The notes: generated by a model from the letters alone, not told the origin. Numbered from the stretch's first letter, positions 26,330 to 34,617 are shown. The stretch: 64,000 nt of DNA from Pseudomonas sp. H3(2019) (GCF_007713465.1 NZ_VMSG01000030.1:1-64000); one strand, 5' to 3'. Made by a program: numbers and translations.

Positions 26330-26770
26330 TCACTCTTCGCCGCCCTCCATCTCACGATCCTCAAACGCAAAACGCACGGCCTCCACAACGCGTTCTGCCA
26401 TGCGCTCATCTTCAAGCTGCGGGTAGCCTTTCATTAGCTTGCCGGACACCACCCAGCCGTTCTCCTTGATGGAACGGATGATGCGGTTCGCATCCTGGTC
26501 CGGCATTTTCAGTACTTCTTTCAGCCGGTTCTGAGCTCGCTGAAAGATCACCAGTACTCTGGCTTCATCCGCCATTCCCTTTCGAATCGTGTGCTCGACG
26601 ACACGTGCGGTGTACAGGACGTGTTCGGTCAGATCGAGATAGCGCCAGGCAAAGCGCGCGTCCTCGTATTCATTGAAGATGAAGTTGCTGCGAGTCCCGT
26701 GCGAAAACGCTAATTTTCGCGGATATGAAAATGCTAACGCTTGATGAAATTTGATAATAAATCCGTGTTT
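26330..26770 (-). pseudogene. C-terminal fragment of a Fic-type protein
   Basis: An open frame of about 146 codons begins after a TGA (26771-26773). From about 26690 down it reads as a coherent protein end: FNEYEDARFAWRYLDLTEHV, ARVVEHTIRKGMADEARVLV, VLKMPDQDANRIIRSIKENGW and VSGKLMKGYPQLEDERMAERVVEAV. The helix pattern with MPD and then NGW..SGKL resembles the C-terminal domain of some Fic-family AMP-transferases. The Fic core with HPFxxGNGR is missing and no start has a ribosome binding site, except an internal ATG at 26575. Family call by pattern only. Confidence 0.5.
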
Positions 26771-26813
26771 TCAGAAAAAAACGCTAACAGACTTCAGGGT
26801 AGTCGCTAACGCC
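26701..26813. repeat. Four short CGCTAA-type repeats at the broken end of the Fic-type fragment
   Basis: CGCTAAT (26709), TGCTAACGC (26732), CGCTAACA (26782) and CGCTAACG (26804) recur within 105 bases; a hairpin GCGAAAA / TTTTCGC (26701-26720) overlaps the first. The segment is A+T-rich compared with its flanks. Confidence 0.55.
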
Positions 26814-26896
26814 CCGAGAGCACTTAATCATCGATCAGCGGGCAACGGACGAAAGGGGGGATGCCTCAGAGCCCGATTCCACCAAACCCCAGAAAC

Positions 26897-26928
26897 AAAA
26901 AAACCGGCCATCAAGGCCGGTTTTTTCT
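26897..26928 (-). terminator. Terminator of tRNA-Gly
   Basis: Stem AAAACCGGCC / GGCCGGTTTT with a five-base loop and T run on both strands. It lies 48 bases past the 3' end of the minus-strand tRNA-Gly. Confidence 0.85.
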
Positions 26929-26973
26929 TTACCTGCATCCCCGTCAAAAAACGACGTGAGACTGAAATCTGAT

Positions 26974-27047
26974 TGGAGCGGGTGAAGGGAATCGAACCCT
27001 CGTTATCAGCTTGGGAAGCTGGAGTAATGCCATTATACGACACCCGC
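26974..27047 (-). tRNA. tRNA-Gly (CCC)
   Basis: 74 bases on the minus strand, starting GCGGGTG and ending CACCCGCTCCA, so CCA is encoded. The anticodon loop is TTCCCAA in a CAGC/GCTG stem, giving anticodon CCC. The T arm is GAGGGTTCGATTCCCTT. The sequence is close to E. coli glyU. Confidence 0.95.
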
Positions 27048-27213
27048 TCAGAGCGGCTGACTTTGTACCAGATGTGGCGCTGGATTTGAAGTTTTTCTTT
27101 GGCGAATCTGCGGTTACGTGGTTTTTTGCAGGCAAGGCAATGCCTCGTCGGCAGCTGGGCTCAGCGCTGGCGATGGCGGCGGTACACCGGGTTTGAAAGC
27201 GTATTGCGGTCTG

Positions 27214-27277
27214 TCGCGGGCAAGCCTCGTACCTACAGGTAATGCGTGTAGTCAGGAAGACGAGGTTGCTCGCGAGG
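27214..27277. repeat. Degenerate REP-type inverted pair
   Basis: TCGCGGGCAAGCCTCGT (27214-27230) faces ACGAGGTTGCTCGCGA (27260-27275), an imperfect inverted pair with a one-base gap, next to the end of phaG. The family is the GGGCAAGCC type, distinct from the GTGGGAGCGAG type elsewhere in the window. Confidence 0.65.
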
Positions 27278-27285
27278 ACGCTGTT

Positions 27286-28170
27286 TCAAATGGCCAATGC
27301 ATGGTGGTCCTGGGTGAAGTGGGAACGCGTTCGGCCTTCATGATGAGCCGGTTTCAGGAACCCCATCAGTGCATGACGGCTGTCTCGGCAGGCGGCTTTG
27401 TGCTCCATGTCGAGAAAGTGCCCGGTGGCCCGGATGGTGCTGAATGTGCTGTGTTGCACATGGCTGGCGAACAGTCGGGCATCGTCGGCGGCGGTGTACT
27501 CGTCCCATTCACCGTTCATGAACAACACCGGTACGTCGATATGCTTGGCGGCCTTGAGGTAGCACTGGCGATCGCTGTTGAGCAGATCGCTGATGTGGAA
27601 GTGCATCTGCCCGTATTCATGCTCGGCCAGGCTGCTGACGTGACGATAATTGAAGCGCTTGAACAGCGTCGGCAGGTGTTTGCCGATGGTGTTGTTGACC
27701 AGGTGGCCGACACGGTCGCCATCAAGGTTGCCGAGGTAGTCGACACCGCGCTCCAGATAATCGCGCATGTGCTCGTTGACTATCGGCGAGAACGAGCTGA
27801 TCACAGCTTTCTCGATCCGGCGCGGGCGTTGTGCCAAAGCGATCAACGTAGCGGAGCCACCCCACGAGAATGACATCACGTGTTCTGCGGCAAAATGGTC
27901 GATCAGCTCAAGGAGGATCTGCCCTTCGACTTCCTTGGTGAGCATTTGCTCATGCCGATTGTGGGCCTTTGACTTGCCCGCGTAGGGCTGGTCGTACAAC
28001 ACCACGTTGAATTGCGGGTGCAGGTTTTTTACGGTTTGTGCAAACGATGCAGTCGTGGCCATCGAGCCGTTGACCAGAATGATGGTCTTCTCTGCGGCGT
28101 CTGCGCGATAGAACTCCGTGTAAACCCGGTACTGACCTTGTATATCCAGCACAGCGATTTCTGGCCTCAT
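27286..28170 (-). CDS. phaG: (R)-3-hydroxyacyl-ACP:CoA transacylase/ligase PhaG
   Basis: 294 residues, starting MRPEIAVLDIQGQYRVYTEFYR, nearly as in P. putida PhaG (295). An alpha/beta hydrolase fold with the nucleophile elbow SFSWGGSATL (Ser102), oxyanion region LVNGSMATTASF, Asp in NGEWDEYT and His in ATGHFLDMEHK. PhaG links fatty acid synthesis to medium-chain PHA by supplying (R)-3-hydroxyacyl units; the related RhlA makes rhamnolipid precursors. The C-terminal AxI tail matches PhaG. CCAGGAG precedes the ATG. Single gene. Confidence 0.92.
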   Translation of the reverse strand: MRPEIAVLDIQGQYRVYTEFYRADAAEKTIILVNGSMATTASFAQTVKNLHPQFNVVLYDQPYAGKSKAHNRHEQMLTKEVEGQILLELIDHFAAEHVMSFSWGGSATLIALAQRPRRIEKAVISSFSPIVNEHMRDYLERGVDYLGNLDGDRVGHLVNNTIGKHLPTLFKRFNYRHVSSLAEHEYGQMHFHISDLLNSDRQCYLKAAKHIDVPVLFMNGEWDEYTAADDARLFASHVQHSTFSTIRATGHFLDMEHKAACRDSRHALMGFLKPAHHEGRTRSHFTQDHHALAI

Positions 28171-28483
28171 GTCATAAGACTCCTGGCAAGCGGGTATGCG
28201 CGCAATGAGATTGCACGAGCTTTGTGACAGGTAGGCATACGCCTGGAATTTTTTGAGCCCATGTCGATCCGGTGAAGGCTGGTCGACGGGTATTGTTATT
28301 GGCGGGCAGTCTGTCGGGAGAGGTGAAATCTGCGAGGCGCTCTGCCGACAAAAAGTTTCTTAGAAGTATGTTATGACTTGCCGGTCACATTTGGGCCGAC
28401 GTCCTGATTCAAGCAGGGGAGTGGCCATCGCGCAAGTGCAGTTCGTAAATTGTTCGACAACTTCTGCTCAGCGGTCGCTTGCT
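28171..28483. other. Intergenic region upstream of phaG
   Basis: 313 bases between rsuA's end and the phaG start, both genes on the minus strand. It should contain the phaG promoter; an A-run (AAAAAATTCC on minus, near 28240) is the A+T-richest part. No gene or clear terminator is seen. Confidence 0.4.
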
Positions 28484-29176
28484 TCAGATCAGCTGGATCT
28501 CTCTGGCGCTCAGCGGACGGTACTCGCCCGGACTCAATGTGTCATCGAGTACCAGCGGCCCCATGCGCTCGCGGTGCAGGCGCAAGACCTTGTTATCGAA
28601 GTGGCCGAACATCCGTTTCACCTGGTGATAGCGGCCCTCGACGATGCTCAACCGTGCAGATTTTTCGCCCAGCAGCACCAGGTCGGCAGGCTGGGTGGTG
28701 AGATCCTCAAAGGCGAAGTACAGGCCTTTGGCGAAGGTCTGTGCGTATTCATCGGTGATGGGTTGTTCGGTTTCGACGTAGTAGACCTTTGGCAGCTTGG
28801 TCTGCGGTTGGGTCAGGCGCCGCGACCAGGAGCCGTCGTTGGTGATCAGCATCAGCCCGGTGGTGTTGAAGTCCAGTCGCCCGGCGATGTGCAGGTCGTC
28901 CTTGTCAGGTTCAAGGATCAGGTCGAGGACGGTCGGGTGTTCCGGGTCGCGAGTGGCGCTGACACAGCCCGGCGGTTTGTGCAGCATGAAGTAGCGCGGT
29001 GGTTTGCCGGCTTGCAGTACTTCGTCGTCGCACTCGACACGGCTGAACTCGCGCACTTCACAATGCGGATCGCTGACGATCTGCCCGTCGACCTTGATCC
29101 GCCGTTCGACCAATAGCAGGCGCACCTGTTTACGGTTGAAGCGAGGCAGGTTGCTGAGGAAGCGGTCAACGCGCAT
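28484..29176 (-). CDS. rsuA: 16S rRNA pseudouridine-516 synthase RsuA
   Basis: 230 residues (E. coli 231). N-terminal S4 RNA-binding domain (MRVDRFLSNLPRFNRKQVRLLL), then the catalytic motif GRLDFNTTGLMLITNDG with the nucleophile Asp102, and EGRYHQVKRMF towards the end. The enzyme isomerises U516 of 16S rRNA. RluB/RluE-type enzymes share these motifs but the length and N-terminus fit RsuA best. Divided from the CWC gene by 37 bases. Confidence 0.88.
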   Translation of the reverse strand: MRVDRFLSNLPRFNRKQVRLLLVERRIKVDGQIVSDPHCEVREFSRVECDDEVLQAGKPPRYFMLHKPPGCVSATRDPEHPTVLDLILEPDKDDLHIAGRLDFNTTGLMLITNDGSWSRRLTQPQTKLPKVYYVETEQPITDEYAQTFAKGLYFAFEDLTTQPADLVLLGEKSARLSIVEGRYHQVKRMFGHFDNKVLRLHRERMGPLVLDDTLSPGEYRPLSAREIQLI

Positions 29177-29213
29177 GACGGTCGGCAGATCGGAAAAGGG
29201 CGCGCATCTTACC

Positions 29214-29420
29214 CTATAGGGCTGCTTGCAGCTGCGACTCGACCTGCGCGCAGCGTGGGCACAGGCACGACTGGTCGCGCAGTTCGGCGGGCAACGCCAG
29301 CAGCACTGCCGGGTCGATAGCCACGGCGTAGCACCAGCAGGCCTGGTCGGCGGTTCGCGGGTCGGCCAGGCTGCAATCGTTGCTGGCGCCGCAGGCCGGG
29401 CAGAGGTCAGGTTTTTTCAT
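29214..29420 (-). CDS. Cysteine-rich CWC family protein
   Basis: 68 residues. CPACGASNDC, ACWCYAV and CLCPRCAQ place eight cysteines in the spacing of the Cys-rich CWC family, likely a zinc-binding domain. Role unknown; the gene usually lies close to rsuA-type pseudouridine synthase genes. The start at 29420 is the last ATG before the CxxC motif; longer frames lack support. Confidence 0.75.
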   Translation of the reverse strand: MKKPDLCPACGASNDCSLADPRTADQACWCYAVAIDPAVLLALPAELRDQSCLCPRCAQVESQLQAAL

Positions 29421-29614
29421 GGCTGGAATGGGGCACTTCTGTGCAGGTTCGATGACGGTTGATTGGGCACGGTACATGGTCTGTGTGGAGCGTAACAGCA
29501 GGCTGTGCAGGCGGGTGGTCTGGCCGTCGATCTGAAGGCGTGCGCGGTGAGGCACTTGGCGGTTGTTTCAGAGTCTTAATAGATGTCAGCCGCTCAGTGT
29601 TCCGACTGACGCCG

Positions 29615-29629
29615 ACCAGCGTTGCTGGT
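29615..29629 (+). promoter_or_regulatory. Leader hairpin of the first Tyr/Gly-rich lipoprotein gene
   Basis: ACCAGC-GTT-GCTGGT, a 6-bp stem with three-base loop, 29 bases before the ATG. The same hairpin, and the whole stretch from it to the start codon (GCGGTCCAGGAGGCCGCC), recurs before the second gene at 30122-30136. Confidence 0.6.
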
Positions 29630-29658
29630 ACGCGCTGTCTGCGGTCCAGGAGGCCGCC

Positions 29659-29916
29659 ATGTATCGTCGAATCTTGCTTGGTGCGTTGCTGGGTTTGAGT
29701 CTTTCTGCCTGTTATTACTATGTCGATCCAGGCTATTACGGTCCTGCGGTGTACACGGCACCGGTACCGTATTACTACGGCGGTTACTATGCGCCTTACT
29801 ACTGTTGTGGTCTCTACTATGGCCCCCGCTATTATTATGGTGGTTACCATGGTTATTACCACGGTGGTTATGGGGGGCGTTATCACGGTGGTGGGGGGTA
29901 TCACGGGCATCACTGA
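29659..29916 (+). CDS. Tyr/Gly-rich lipoprotein, first copy
   Basis: 85 residues. Lipobox LSLSAC with Cys18; the mature part is almost wholly Tyr, Gly, Pro and His in YYGG-type runs (YYYGGYYAPYYCCGLYY, YYYGGYHGYYHGGYGG) and ends GYHGHH. Such low-complexity surface lipoproteins have no known enzymatic role. CCAGGAGG precedes the ATG, and a terminator follows. Confidence 0.75.
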   Translation: MYRRILLGALLGLSLSACYYYVDPGYYGPAVYTAPVPYYYGGYYAPYYCCGLYYGPRYYYGGYHGYYHGGYGGRYHGGGGYHGHH

Positions 29917-29966
29917 AACGGTGGCGAGTCGGGCCGCTTTGATCGTGTTGGGTTTTTCTAATTGCG

Positions 29967-30000
29967 CGGCGCTTTCTGGTGAAGGAAGCGCCGTTTTTTA
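29967..30000 (+). terminator. Rho-independent terminator
   Basis: Stem CGGCGCTT / AAGCGCCG (29967-29974 and 29986-29993) followed by six T, after the first lipoprotein gene. Confidence 0.88.
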
Positions 30001-30121
30001 TGCAGGCTAATCGGCGCTCGAGAAGCGTTATCGGCTACGTGTTTAAATTTGTTTCTGAATCGCACCAGATTCCGATTTTGCTGTCAGATATTTCGTCAGT
30101 CAGATGAATTGGCTGCCGCTG

Positions 30122-30136
30122 ACCAGCGTCGCTGGT
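30122..30136 (+). promoter_or_regulatory. Leader hairpin of the second lipoprotein gene
   Basis: ACCAGC-GTC-GCTGGT, the same stem as at 29615-29629 with one changed loop base, 29 bases before the ATG at 30166. Confidence 0.6.
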
Positions 30137-30165
30137 ATGGCTCATTCGCGGTCCAGGAGGCCGCC

Positions 30166-30588
30166 ATGTATCGCCGACTTCTTCTTATCGCTTCATTGGG
30201 TTTGACGCTTTCTGCTTGTGTTCCCTATTACGACGAAGGTCCCGGTAATTACGGCCCTCAGGTCTACACCTCGCCGGCACCGGCTTATTACTACGGCGGT
30301 GGACCCTATTATTCCGCACCGCCTGTGCGTTACTACTCGCCGCCGCGCTACTACCAGCCAGCGCCGCGTTATTACCAGGCACCACCGCGAGTCGAGTACC
30401 GCGTTTACCAGAGCCGTGGCTGGGATGACCGCGACCGCCATGGCTGGGGTCATCGCGAGGAGGGTGGCCATGGCCGCCGGGAATGGGATGATCGGGGTCA
30501 TCGTGACGGGCGTGATCACGACAGACAGGGTGACCGTGATGGTCGCGATGGCCGCGATGGCCGCCGTAATTGGGACGGCCACCGCTAG
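30166..30588 (+). CDS. Tyr/Pro/Asp-rich lipoprotein, second copy
   Basis: 140 residues. Lipobox LTLSAC with Cys18; first 18 residues nearly the same as in the preceding gene (MYRRxLL). The middle has YYGGGPYYSAPP and YYQPAPRYYQAPPRVEYRVYQ; the C-terminal third is highly charged, with DDRDRHGWGHRE and repeated DGRD/DRDG. A tandem paralogue that kept leader and lipoprotein signal but whose mature part diverged. Function unknown. Confidence 0.75.
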   Translation: MYRRLLLIASLGLTLSACVPYYDEGPGNYGPQVYTSPAPAYYYGGGPYYSAPPVRYYSPPRYYQPAPRYYQAPPRVEYRVYQSRGWDDRDRHGWGHREEGGHGRREWDDRGHRDGRDHDRQGDRDGRDGRDGRRNWDGHR

Positions 30589-30602
30589 GCCTTCCAACGA
30601 AC

Positions 30603-30630
30603 AAGCGGCGCATTCAGCGCCGCTTTTTTA
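30603..30630 (+). terminator. Rho-independent terminator
   Basis: Stem AGCGGCG / CGCCGCT (30604-30610 and 30618-30624) followed by six T. It also lies near the end of the convergent hydrolase gene (30642). Confidence 0.88.
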
Positions 30631-30641
30631 TGCCTGAAATT

Positions 30642-31754
30642 TCAGTAACCCGACAAATCCGCCAGCGGATGTCGACCTTCCCAGGCCTTATGAAAATGCG
30701 CCTGGACCACCGCCTCAGGAATCGTGTTGATGTCCGGCCAATGCCAATGCGGCTTCTGGTCCTTGTCGATCAAACGCGCACGAACACCTTCGCTGAATTC
30801 CGGGTGCCGACAGCAATTCAGGCTCATGGTGTATTCCATCTGGAAGACCTCGGCCAATGACAGGTGCCGAGCACGCTGGATTTGCTCCCAGACCAGATAG
30901 GCGGTCAGCGGGCAGCCCTCGTGCAAGGTTTTCGCCGCACGGGCCAGCAGCAAGTCGCGGTGATCGCGCAACAGGCTGATGGCACGCCAGGCACAACGTA
31001 CATCGCTGACATCCAGCAACTCATCAATCTGCTGGCGTCGTGGCAACCATTGCGCCTCGGGCATTTGCCCGACGGCTTCTTGCTGCAAGGCCTTGAGCAG
31101 GCTGTTGAGCTGCATGGGCGTCTGTTCCTGCCAGTTCAATTGCAGCAGACCTTCGATGAGCTCTTCCTGCTGTTCATCCAGCAAGAAGCGGTCAGCCAGG
31201 TCCAGATCAATGGCGTCGCGTGCGTTTATCTGCGCGCCGGTCAAGCCAAGAAACAGGCCGAGCTTGCCGGGCAGTCGTGACAAAAACCAACTGGCGCCAA
31301 CATCCGGGTACAGGCCGATACTGATTTCAGGCATGGCCAGGCGGCTGCTCGGGGTGACGATGCGGATGCTTGCGCCTTGCAGCAACCCCAGGCCGCCACC
31401 GAGGACGTAACCGTGGCCCCAGCAGATCAGCGGTTTAGGGTAGGTGTGCAAACGAAAATCAAGGCGATATTCCGCCGAGAAAAATTGCGCGGCCAAGGGC
31501 GGTACTTCACCGGGATGGGCCCGACAGGCTTCTACCAGACTGCGTACTTCACCGCCGGCGCAAAACGCCTTGGCACCGTTGCCGCGTAACAGCACACAGA
31601 CAATCTGCGGCTCTTTGGCCCAGTCCTCCAGTTGATCGCTCAAGGCTCTGATCATCGGCAGCGAGAGGGCGTTCAGGGATTTTTCGGCATCCAGGCTGGC
31701 GATACCGATGCGTGCGCCGTCCGTGCCGGTGAGTTCTTCGAAGTGCAGATTCAT
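30642..31754 (-). CDS. Enoyl-CoA hydratase/isomerase family protein, probable 3-hydroxyisobutyryl-CoA hydrolase
   Basis: 370 residues, the length of HIBYL-CoA hydrolases rather than of true hydratases (about 260). Crotonase features: SLNALSLPMIRAL, the oxyanion-forming GAKAFCAGGEVRSL, and GHGYVLGGGLGLLQGASIRIV. EISIGLYPDVGASWFLSRLPG and the C-terminal half match the ECH_2 family. It hydrolyses 3-hydroxyisobutyryl-CoA in valine breakdown in well-studied homologues. A palindrome typical of TetR operators lies 21 bases before the start. Confidence 0.82.
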   Translation of the reverse strand: MNLHFEELTGTDGARIGIASLDAEKSLNALSLPMIRALSDQLEDWAKEPQIVCVLLRGNGAKAFCAGGEVRSLVEACRAHPGEVPPLAAQFFSAEYRLDFRLHTYPKPLICWGHGYVLGGGLGLLQGASIRIVTPSSRLAMPEISIGLYPDVGASWFLSRLPGKLGLFLGLTGAQINARDAIDLDLADRFLLDEQQEELIEGLLQLNWQEQTPMQLNSLLKALQQEAVGQMPEAQWLPRRQQIDELLDVSDVRCAWRAISLLRDHRDLLLARAAKTLHEGCPLTAYLVWEQIQRARHLSLAEVFQMEYTMSLNCCRHPEFSEGVRARLIDKDQKPHWHWPDINTIPEAVVQAHFHKAWEGRHPLADLSGY

Positions 31755-31774
31755 TTTGACCTCGATGACTGAAT

Positions 31775-31784
31775 TGAACGTTCA
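31775..31784. promoter_or_regulatory. Palindrome TGAACGTTCA, probable TetR-type operator
   Basis: A perfect 10-base palindrome between the hydrolase gene (start 31754, minus) and ung (start 31886, plus). Its shape fits a TetR-family site; the regulator is not encoded nearby. Confidence 0.45.
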
Positions 31785-31885
31785 GTATGATCGCTGTACG
31801 AGAAAGTGCTGGATCTGCGTCAGATCAATTGACAAGCGCGGTGGGCTTTCCTAGGGTTCGCCCCATTGAATTCTCGGGTGTAACC

Positions 31886-32578
31886 ATGACTGTTGAAGAC
31901 CGTATCAAACTCGAACCGAGCTGGAAGGAAGCACTGCGTGCCGAATTCGACCAGCCTTACATGGCTGAGTTGCGCGAGTTTCTGCGGCAGGAAAACGCCG
32001 CAGGCAAGGAAATCTATCCGCCGGGGCCGATGATCTTCAACGCCCTCAACTCCACGCCGCTGGACAAGGTCAAAGTGGTGATCCTCGGCCAGGACCCGTA
32101 CCACGGCCCGGGTCAGGCTCATGGCTTGTGCTTCTCGGTGCAACCGGGTGTGCCGGCGCCACCGTCGCTGGTGAACATCTATAAAGAGTTGAAGCGCGAC
32201 CTGAACATCGACATCCCGAACCACGGTTACCTGCAAAGCTGGGCCGACCAGGGCGTACTGATGCTCAACACCACCATGACCGTGGAGCGGGCCAATGCCA
32301 ACGCCCATGCGGGCAAGGGCTGGCAGCACTTTACCGATCGGATTATCGAGGTGGTCAGCGAGCATCAGCCCCATCTGGTGTTTTTGCTATGGGGCGCTCA
32401 CGCGCAGAGCAAACAGAAACTGATCGATGCCACCAAACATCTGGTGTTGACCTCGGTGCACCCGTCGCCGCTGTCGGCTTACCGCGGATTCCTCGGTTGC
32501 GGGCATTTCAGCCGCGCCAACAAGTTTCTTGAACAGAATGGCGAGACGCCGATCGAGTGGCGGTTGCCTCCGGTCTGA
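31886..32578 (+). CDS. ung: Uracil-DNA glycosylase
   Basis: 230 residues from ATG 31886 (MTVEDRIKLEPSWKEAL). Catalytic GQDPYHGPGQAHGL with Asp70, the substrate motif FNALNSTPLDKV, LLWGAHAQSK, and the DNA-binding HPSPLSAYRGFLGCGHF close to the C-terminus. It removes uracil from DNA as the first step of base excision repair. An upstream in-frame start at 31787 is rejected because family proteins begin near here. Confidence 0.95.
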   Translation: MTVEDRIKLEPSWKEALRAEFDQPYMAELREFLRQENAAGKEIYPPGPMIFNALNSTPLDKVKVVILGQDPYHGPGQAHGLCFSVQPGVPAPPSLVNIYKELKRDLNIDIPNHGYLQSWADQGVLMLNTTMTVERANANAHAGKGWQHFTDRIIEVVSEHQPHLVFLLWGAHAQSKQKLIDATKHLVLTSVHPSPLSAYRGFLGCGHFSRANKFLEQNGETPIEWRLPPV

Positions 32579-32588
32579 ATTCGTCTTT

Positions 32589-32627
32589 GCAGGCAAGCCC
32601 CGCGCCTACGGAGCGAGGCTTGCCTGC
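32589..32627. repeat. Inverted repeat after ung (REP-like)
   Basis: GCAGGCAAGCC (32589-32599) and GGCTTGCCTGC (32617-32627) are perfect inverted copies around a CGCGCCTACGGAGCGA spacer. It sits between the convergent ends of ung and tctA and may also end transcripts. Confidence 0.75.
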
Positions 32628-32648
32628 GATAGGTTCGACTCGATCGCC

Positions 32649-34157
32649 TCAGGCGATAGCGCGCCGGGCCATCGAGCGTTTGCGCCAGATGCGCAGGATC
32701 GGCATCAGCAACATGATCGCGGTCAGTACCCAGCAACCGAAGGTGATGGGGCTCGACCAGAGGATATCCAGCGCACCGTTGGAAATCGACAGCGCACGTC
32801 GCAGGTTCTGCTCCATCAACCCGCCAAGAATGAAACCCAGCAGGACCGGTGACAACGGGAAATCCAGCTTGCGCAGGATGTAGCCGAAGATACCGATACC
32901 GATCATCAGGAACAGGTCGAAGGTCGTCGCGTGCACGGCGTAGACGCCGATCCCGGTAATGATTGCGATCACCGGCACCAGTGCCCAGTTCGGCACGGCA
33001 AGGATGCGGGTGAAGAGGCGGATCATCGGGATGTTGAGGATCACCAGCATGACGTTGGCGACGAACAACGAAGCGATCAGGCCCCAGACAATGTCCGGTT
33101 GCTGTTGGAACAGCAGCGGGCCGGGGGTGATGTTGTACAGCGACAGGGCGCCGATCATCACCGCCGTGGTGCCTGAACCCGGTACGCCGAGGGTCAGCAT
33201 CGGCACCAGCGCGCCGCAGGCAGCACCGCCGATGGCGGTTTCCGGTGCCGCGAGGCCACGTTTGTCTCCCTGGCCGAAGGTGCCGCTGGCACCGGCAATA
33301 CGTTTCTCGGTCATGTAGGCGACGGCACTGGCCAGCGTCGCGCCGGCACCCGGCAACACGCCCATGATGAACCCCAGAACGCCGCAACGGATATTCACCA
33401 CGAACACCGAGGCGGCTTCCTTGAAGTTGAACATCATCCGCCCGGTGGCTTTCACGGCTTCCTGACCGTGATGGGTTTTTTCCAGCAGCAACAGGATTTC
33501 GCTGATGGAGAACAGGCCCAGTACCAACACCACGAATTGAATACCGTCGGTGAGGTGGATGTTGTCTCCGGTGAAACGGTAGACGCCGCTGTTGGCATCG
33601 ATCCCGACGCACGACAGAAACAACCCGATCAGCGCGGCAATAAAGGTTTTCAGCGGTCGATCACCGGCCATGCCACCGAGGCAGACAATCGCGAAGACCA
33701 TCAGCACGAAGTATTCCGCAGGGCCGAAGGCAATGGCCCATTTCGCCAGCAGCGGGGCGAACAGCACCATGCCGCAGGTGGCGATGAAGGCACCGATGAA
33801 TGAACTCCAGGCCGACAACGACAGCGCCACCCCGGCCATGCCCTGGCGGGCCATCGGGTAGCCATCGAGGGTGGTCATGACCGTGGATGCTTCGCCCGGA
33901 ATGTTCAACAGAATCGAACTGATCCGTCCGCCGTATTCGCAGCCCAGGTAGACGGCAGCCAACAGAATCAACGCGGACTCTGGTGGCAGGCCAAGGGCGA
34001 ACGCAATCGGAATCAACAACGCCACGCCGTTGATCGGCCCCAGGCCCGGCAACAAGCCGACCACGGTGCCGATCAGGGTGCCGCACAACGCGGTGACCAG
34101 GTTGTAAGGGGTCAGTGCGACGCCGAAACCCTGGCCAAGGTAGTTAAGGGTATCCAT
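32649..34157 (-). CDS. tctA: Tripartite tricarboxylate transporter, large permease TctA
   Basis: 502 residues with about 11-12 membrane helices. LIGTVVGLLPGLGPINGVALLIPIAF and the second VLPGAGATLASAVAYMTEKR are the paired family signatures, as are EYGGRISSILLNIPGEASTVMT and TLGVPGSGTTAVMIGAL. It forms the ion-coupled channel for tricarboxylates such as citrate. Starts 1 base after tctB's stop, third gene of the tctCBA operon. Confidence 0.93.
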   Translation of the reverse strand: MDTLNYLGQGFGVALTPYNLVTALCGTLIGTVVGLLPGLGPINGVALLIPIAFALGLPPESALILLAAVYLGCEYGGRISSILLNIPGEASTVMTTLDGYPMARQGMAGVALSLSAWSSFIGAFIATCGMVLFAPLLAKWAIAFGPAEYFVLMVFAIVCLGGMAGDRPLKTFIAALIGLFLSCVGIDANSGVYRFTGDNIHLTDGIQFVVLVLGLFSISEILLLLEKTHHGQEAVKATGRMMFNFKEAASVFVVNIRCGVLGFIMGVLPGAGATLASAVAYMTEKRIAGASGTFGQGDKRGLAAPETAIGGAACGALVPMLTLGVPGSGTTAVMIGALSLYNITPGPLLFQQQPDIVWGLIASLFVANVMLVILNIPMIRLFTRILAVPNWALVPVIAIITGIGVYAVHATTFDLFLMIGIGIFGYILRKLDFPLSPVLLGFILGGLMEQNLRRALSISNGALDILWSSPITFGCWVLTAIMLLMPILRIWRKRSMARRAIA

Positions 34158-34158
34158 A

Positions 34159-34617
34159 TCAGTTCTCCAGAACGTCGAGCAGACCCAACGGCAGCGGCAC
34201 GTCCATCAACCGGTCGAACAGCATGTACAGACCGACGCTCATCAAGCTGATGATCACCACGCTGGGCAACCAGCGCCCGCCATACAGGCGCGCCATCGGT
34301 ACACCAATGAGAATGCTGGAAACAATGAAACCCAGTGGTTCGAAGGTTCCGGCGAACACCAGCAGCAGAACGACACAGATGCCGATCTTGGTCAGGGTTT
34401 CGCGGTCCAGTGGCGGCTCGTCTTCGCTGTGTTTGATCGGCGCAGGGCGAAACACCATGTACAGCAGCGCCGCGCTCATCAAACCGAGCATCAACAGCGG
34501 GAAGGCTCTTGGTCCGACGGGTTCATAGGAAAAAGCCGCCTGGTACGGCCACGCCATCAGCGCCAGGCCGAGACAGGCGAGCAGCAGCAACGCGGCAAAA
34601 ATACGTTGTAAGAGCAT
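34159..34617 (-). CDS. tctB: Tripartite tricarboxylate transporter, small permease TctB
   Basis: 152 residues from ATG at 34617, preferred because AGGAG is 7 bases upstream. Four membrane helices: IFAALLLLACLGLALMAW, FPLLMLGLMSAALLYMVF, IGICVVLLLVFAGTFEPLGFIVSSILIGV and VVIISLMSVGLYMLF. The pattern GPRAFPLL is typical. TctB assists TctA. Middle gene of the operon. Confidence 0.88.
   Translation of the reverse strand: MLLQRIFAALLLLACLGLALMAWPYQAAFSYEPVGPRAFPLLMLGLMSAALLYMVFRPAPIKHSEDEPPLDRETLTKIGICVVLLLVFAGTFEPLGFIVSSILIGVPMARLYGGRWLPSVVIISLMSVGLYMLFDRLMDVPLPLGLLDVLEN

Noticed and set aside
26701..26813. CRISPR array at the CGCTAAC repeats
   Set aside because: Repeat units are 7-9 bases with irregular spacing of 24, 50 and 22 bases and no cas gene is present.
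29407..29913. Thr/Val/Ile-rich minus-strand frame opposite the first Tyr/Gly-rich lipoprotein
   Set aside because: Its repeats are only the mirror of the Tyr/Gly codons on the plus strand.
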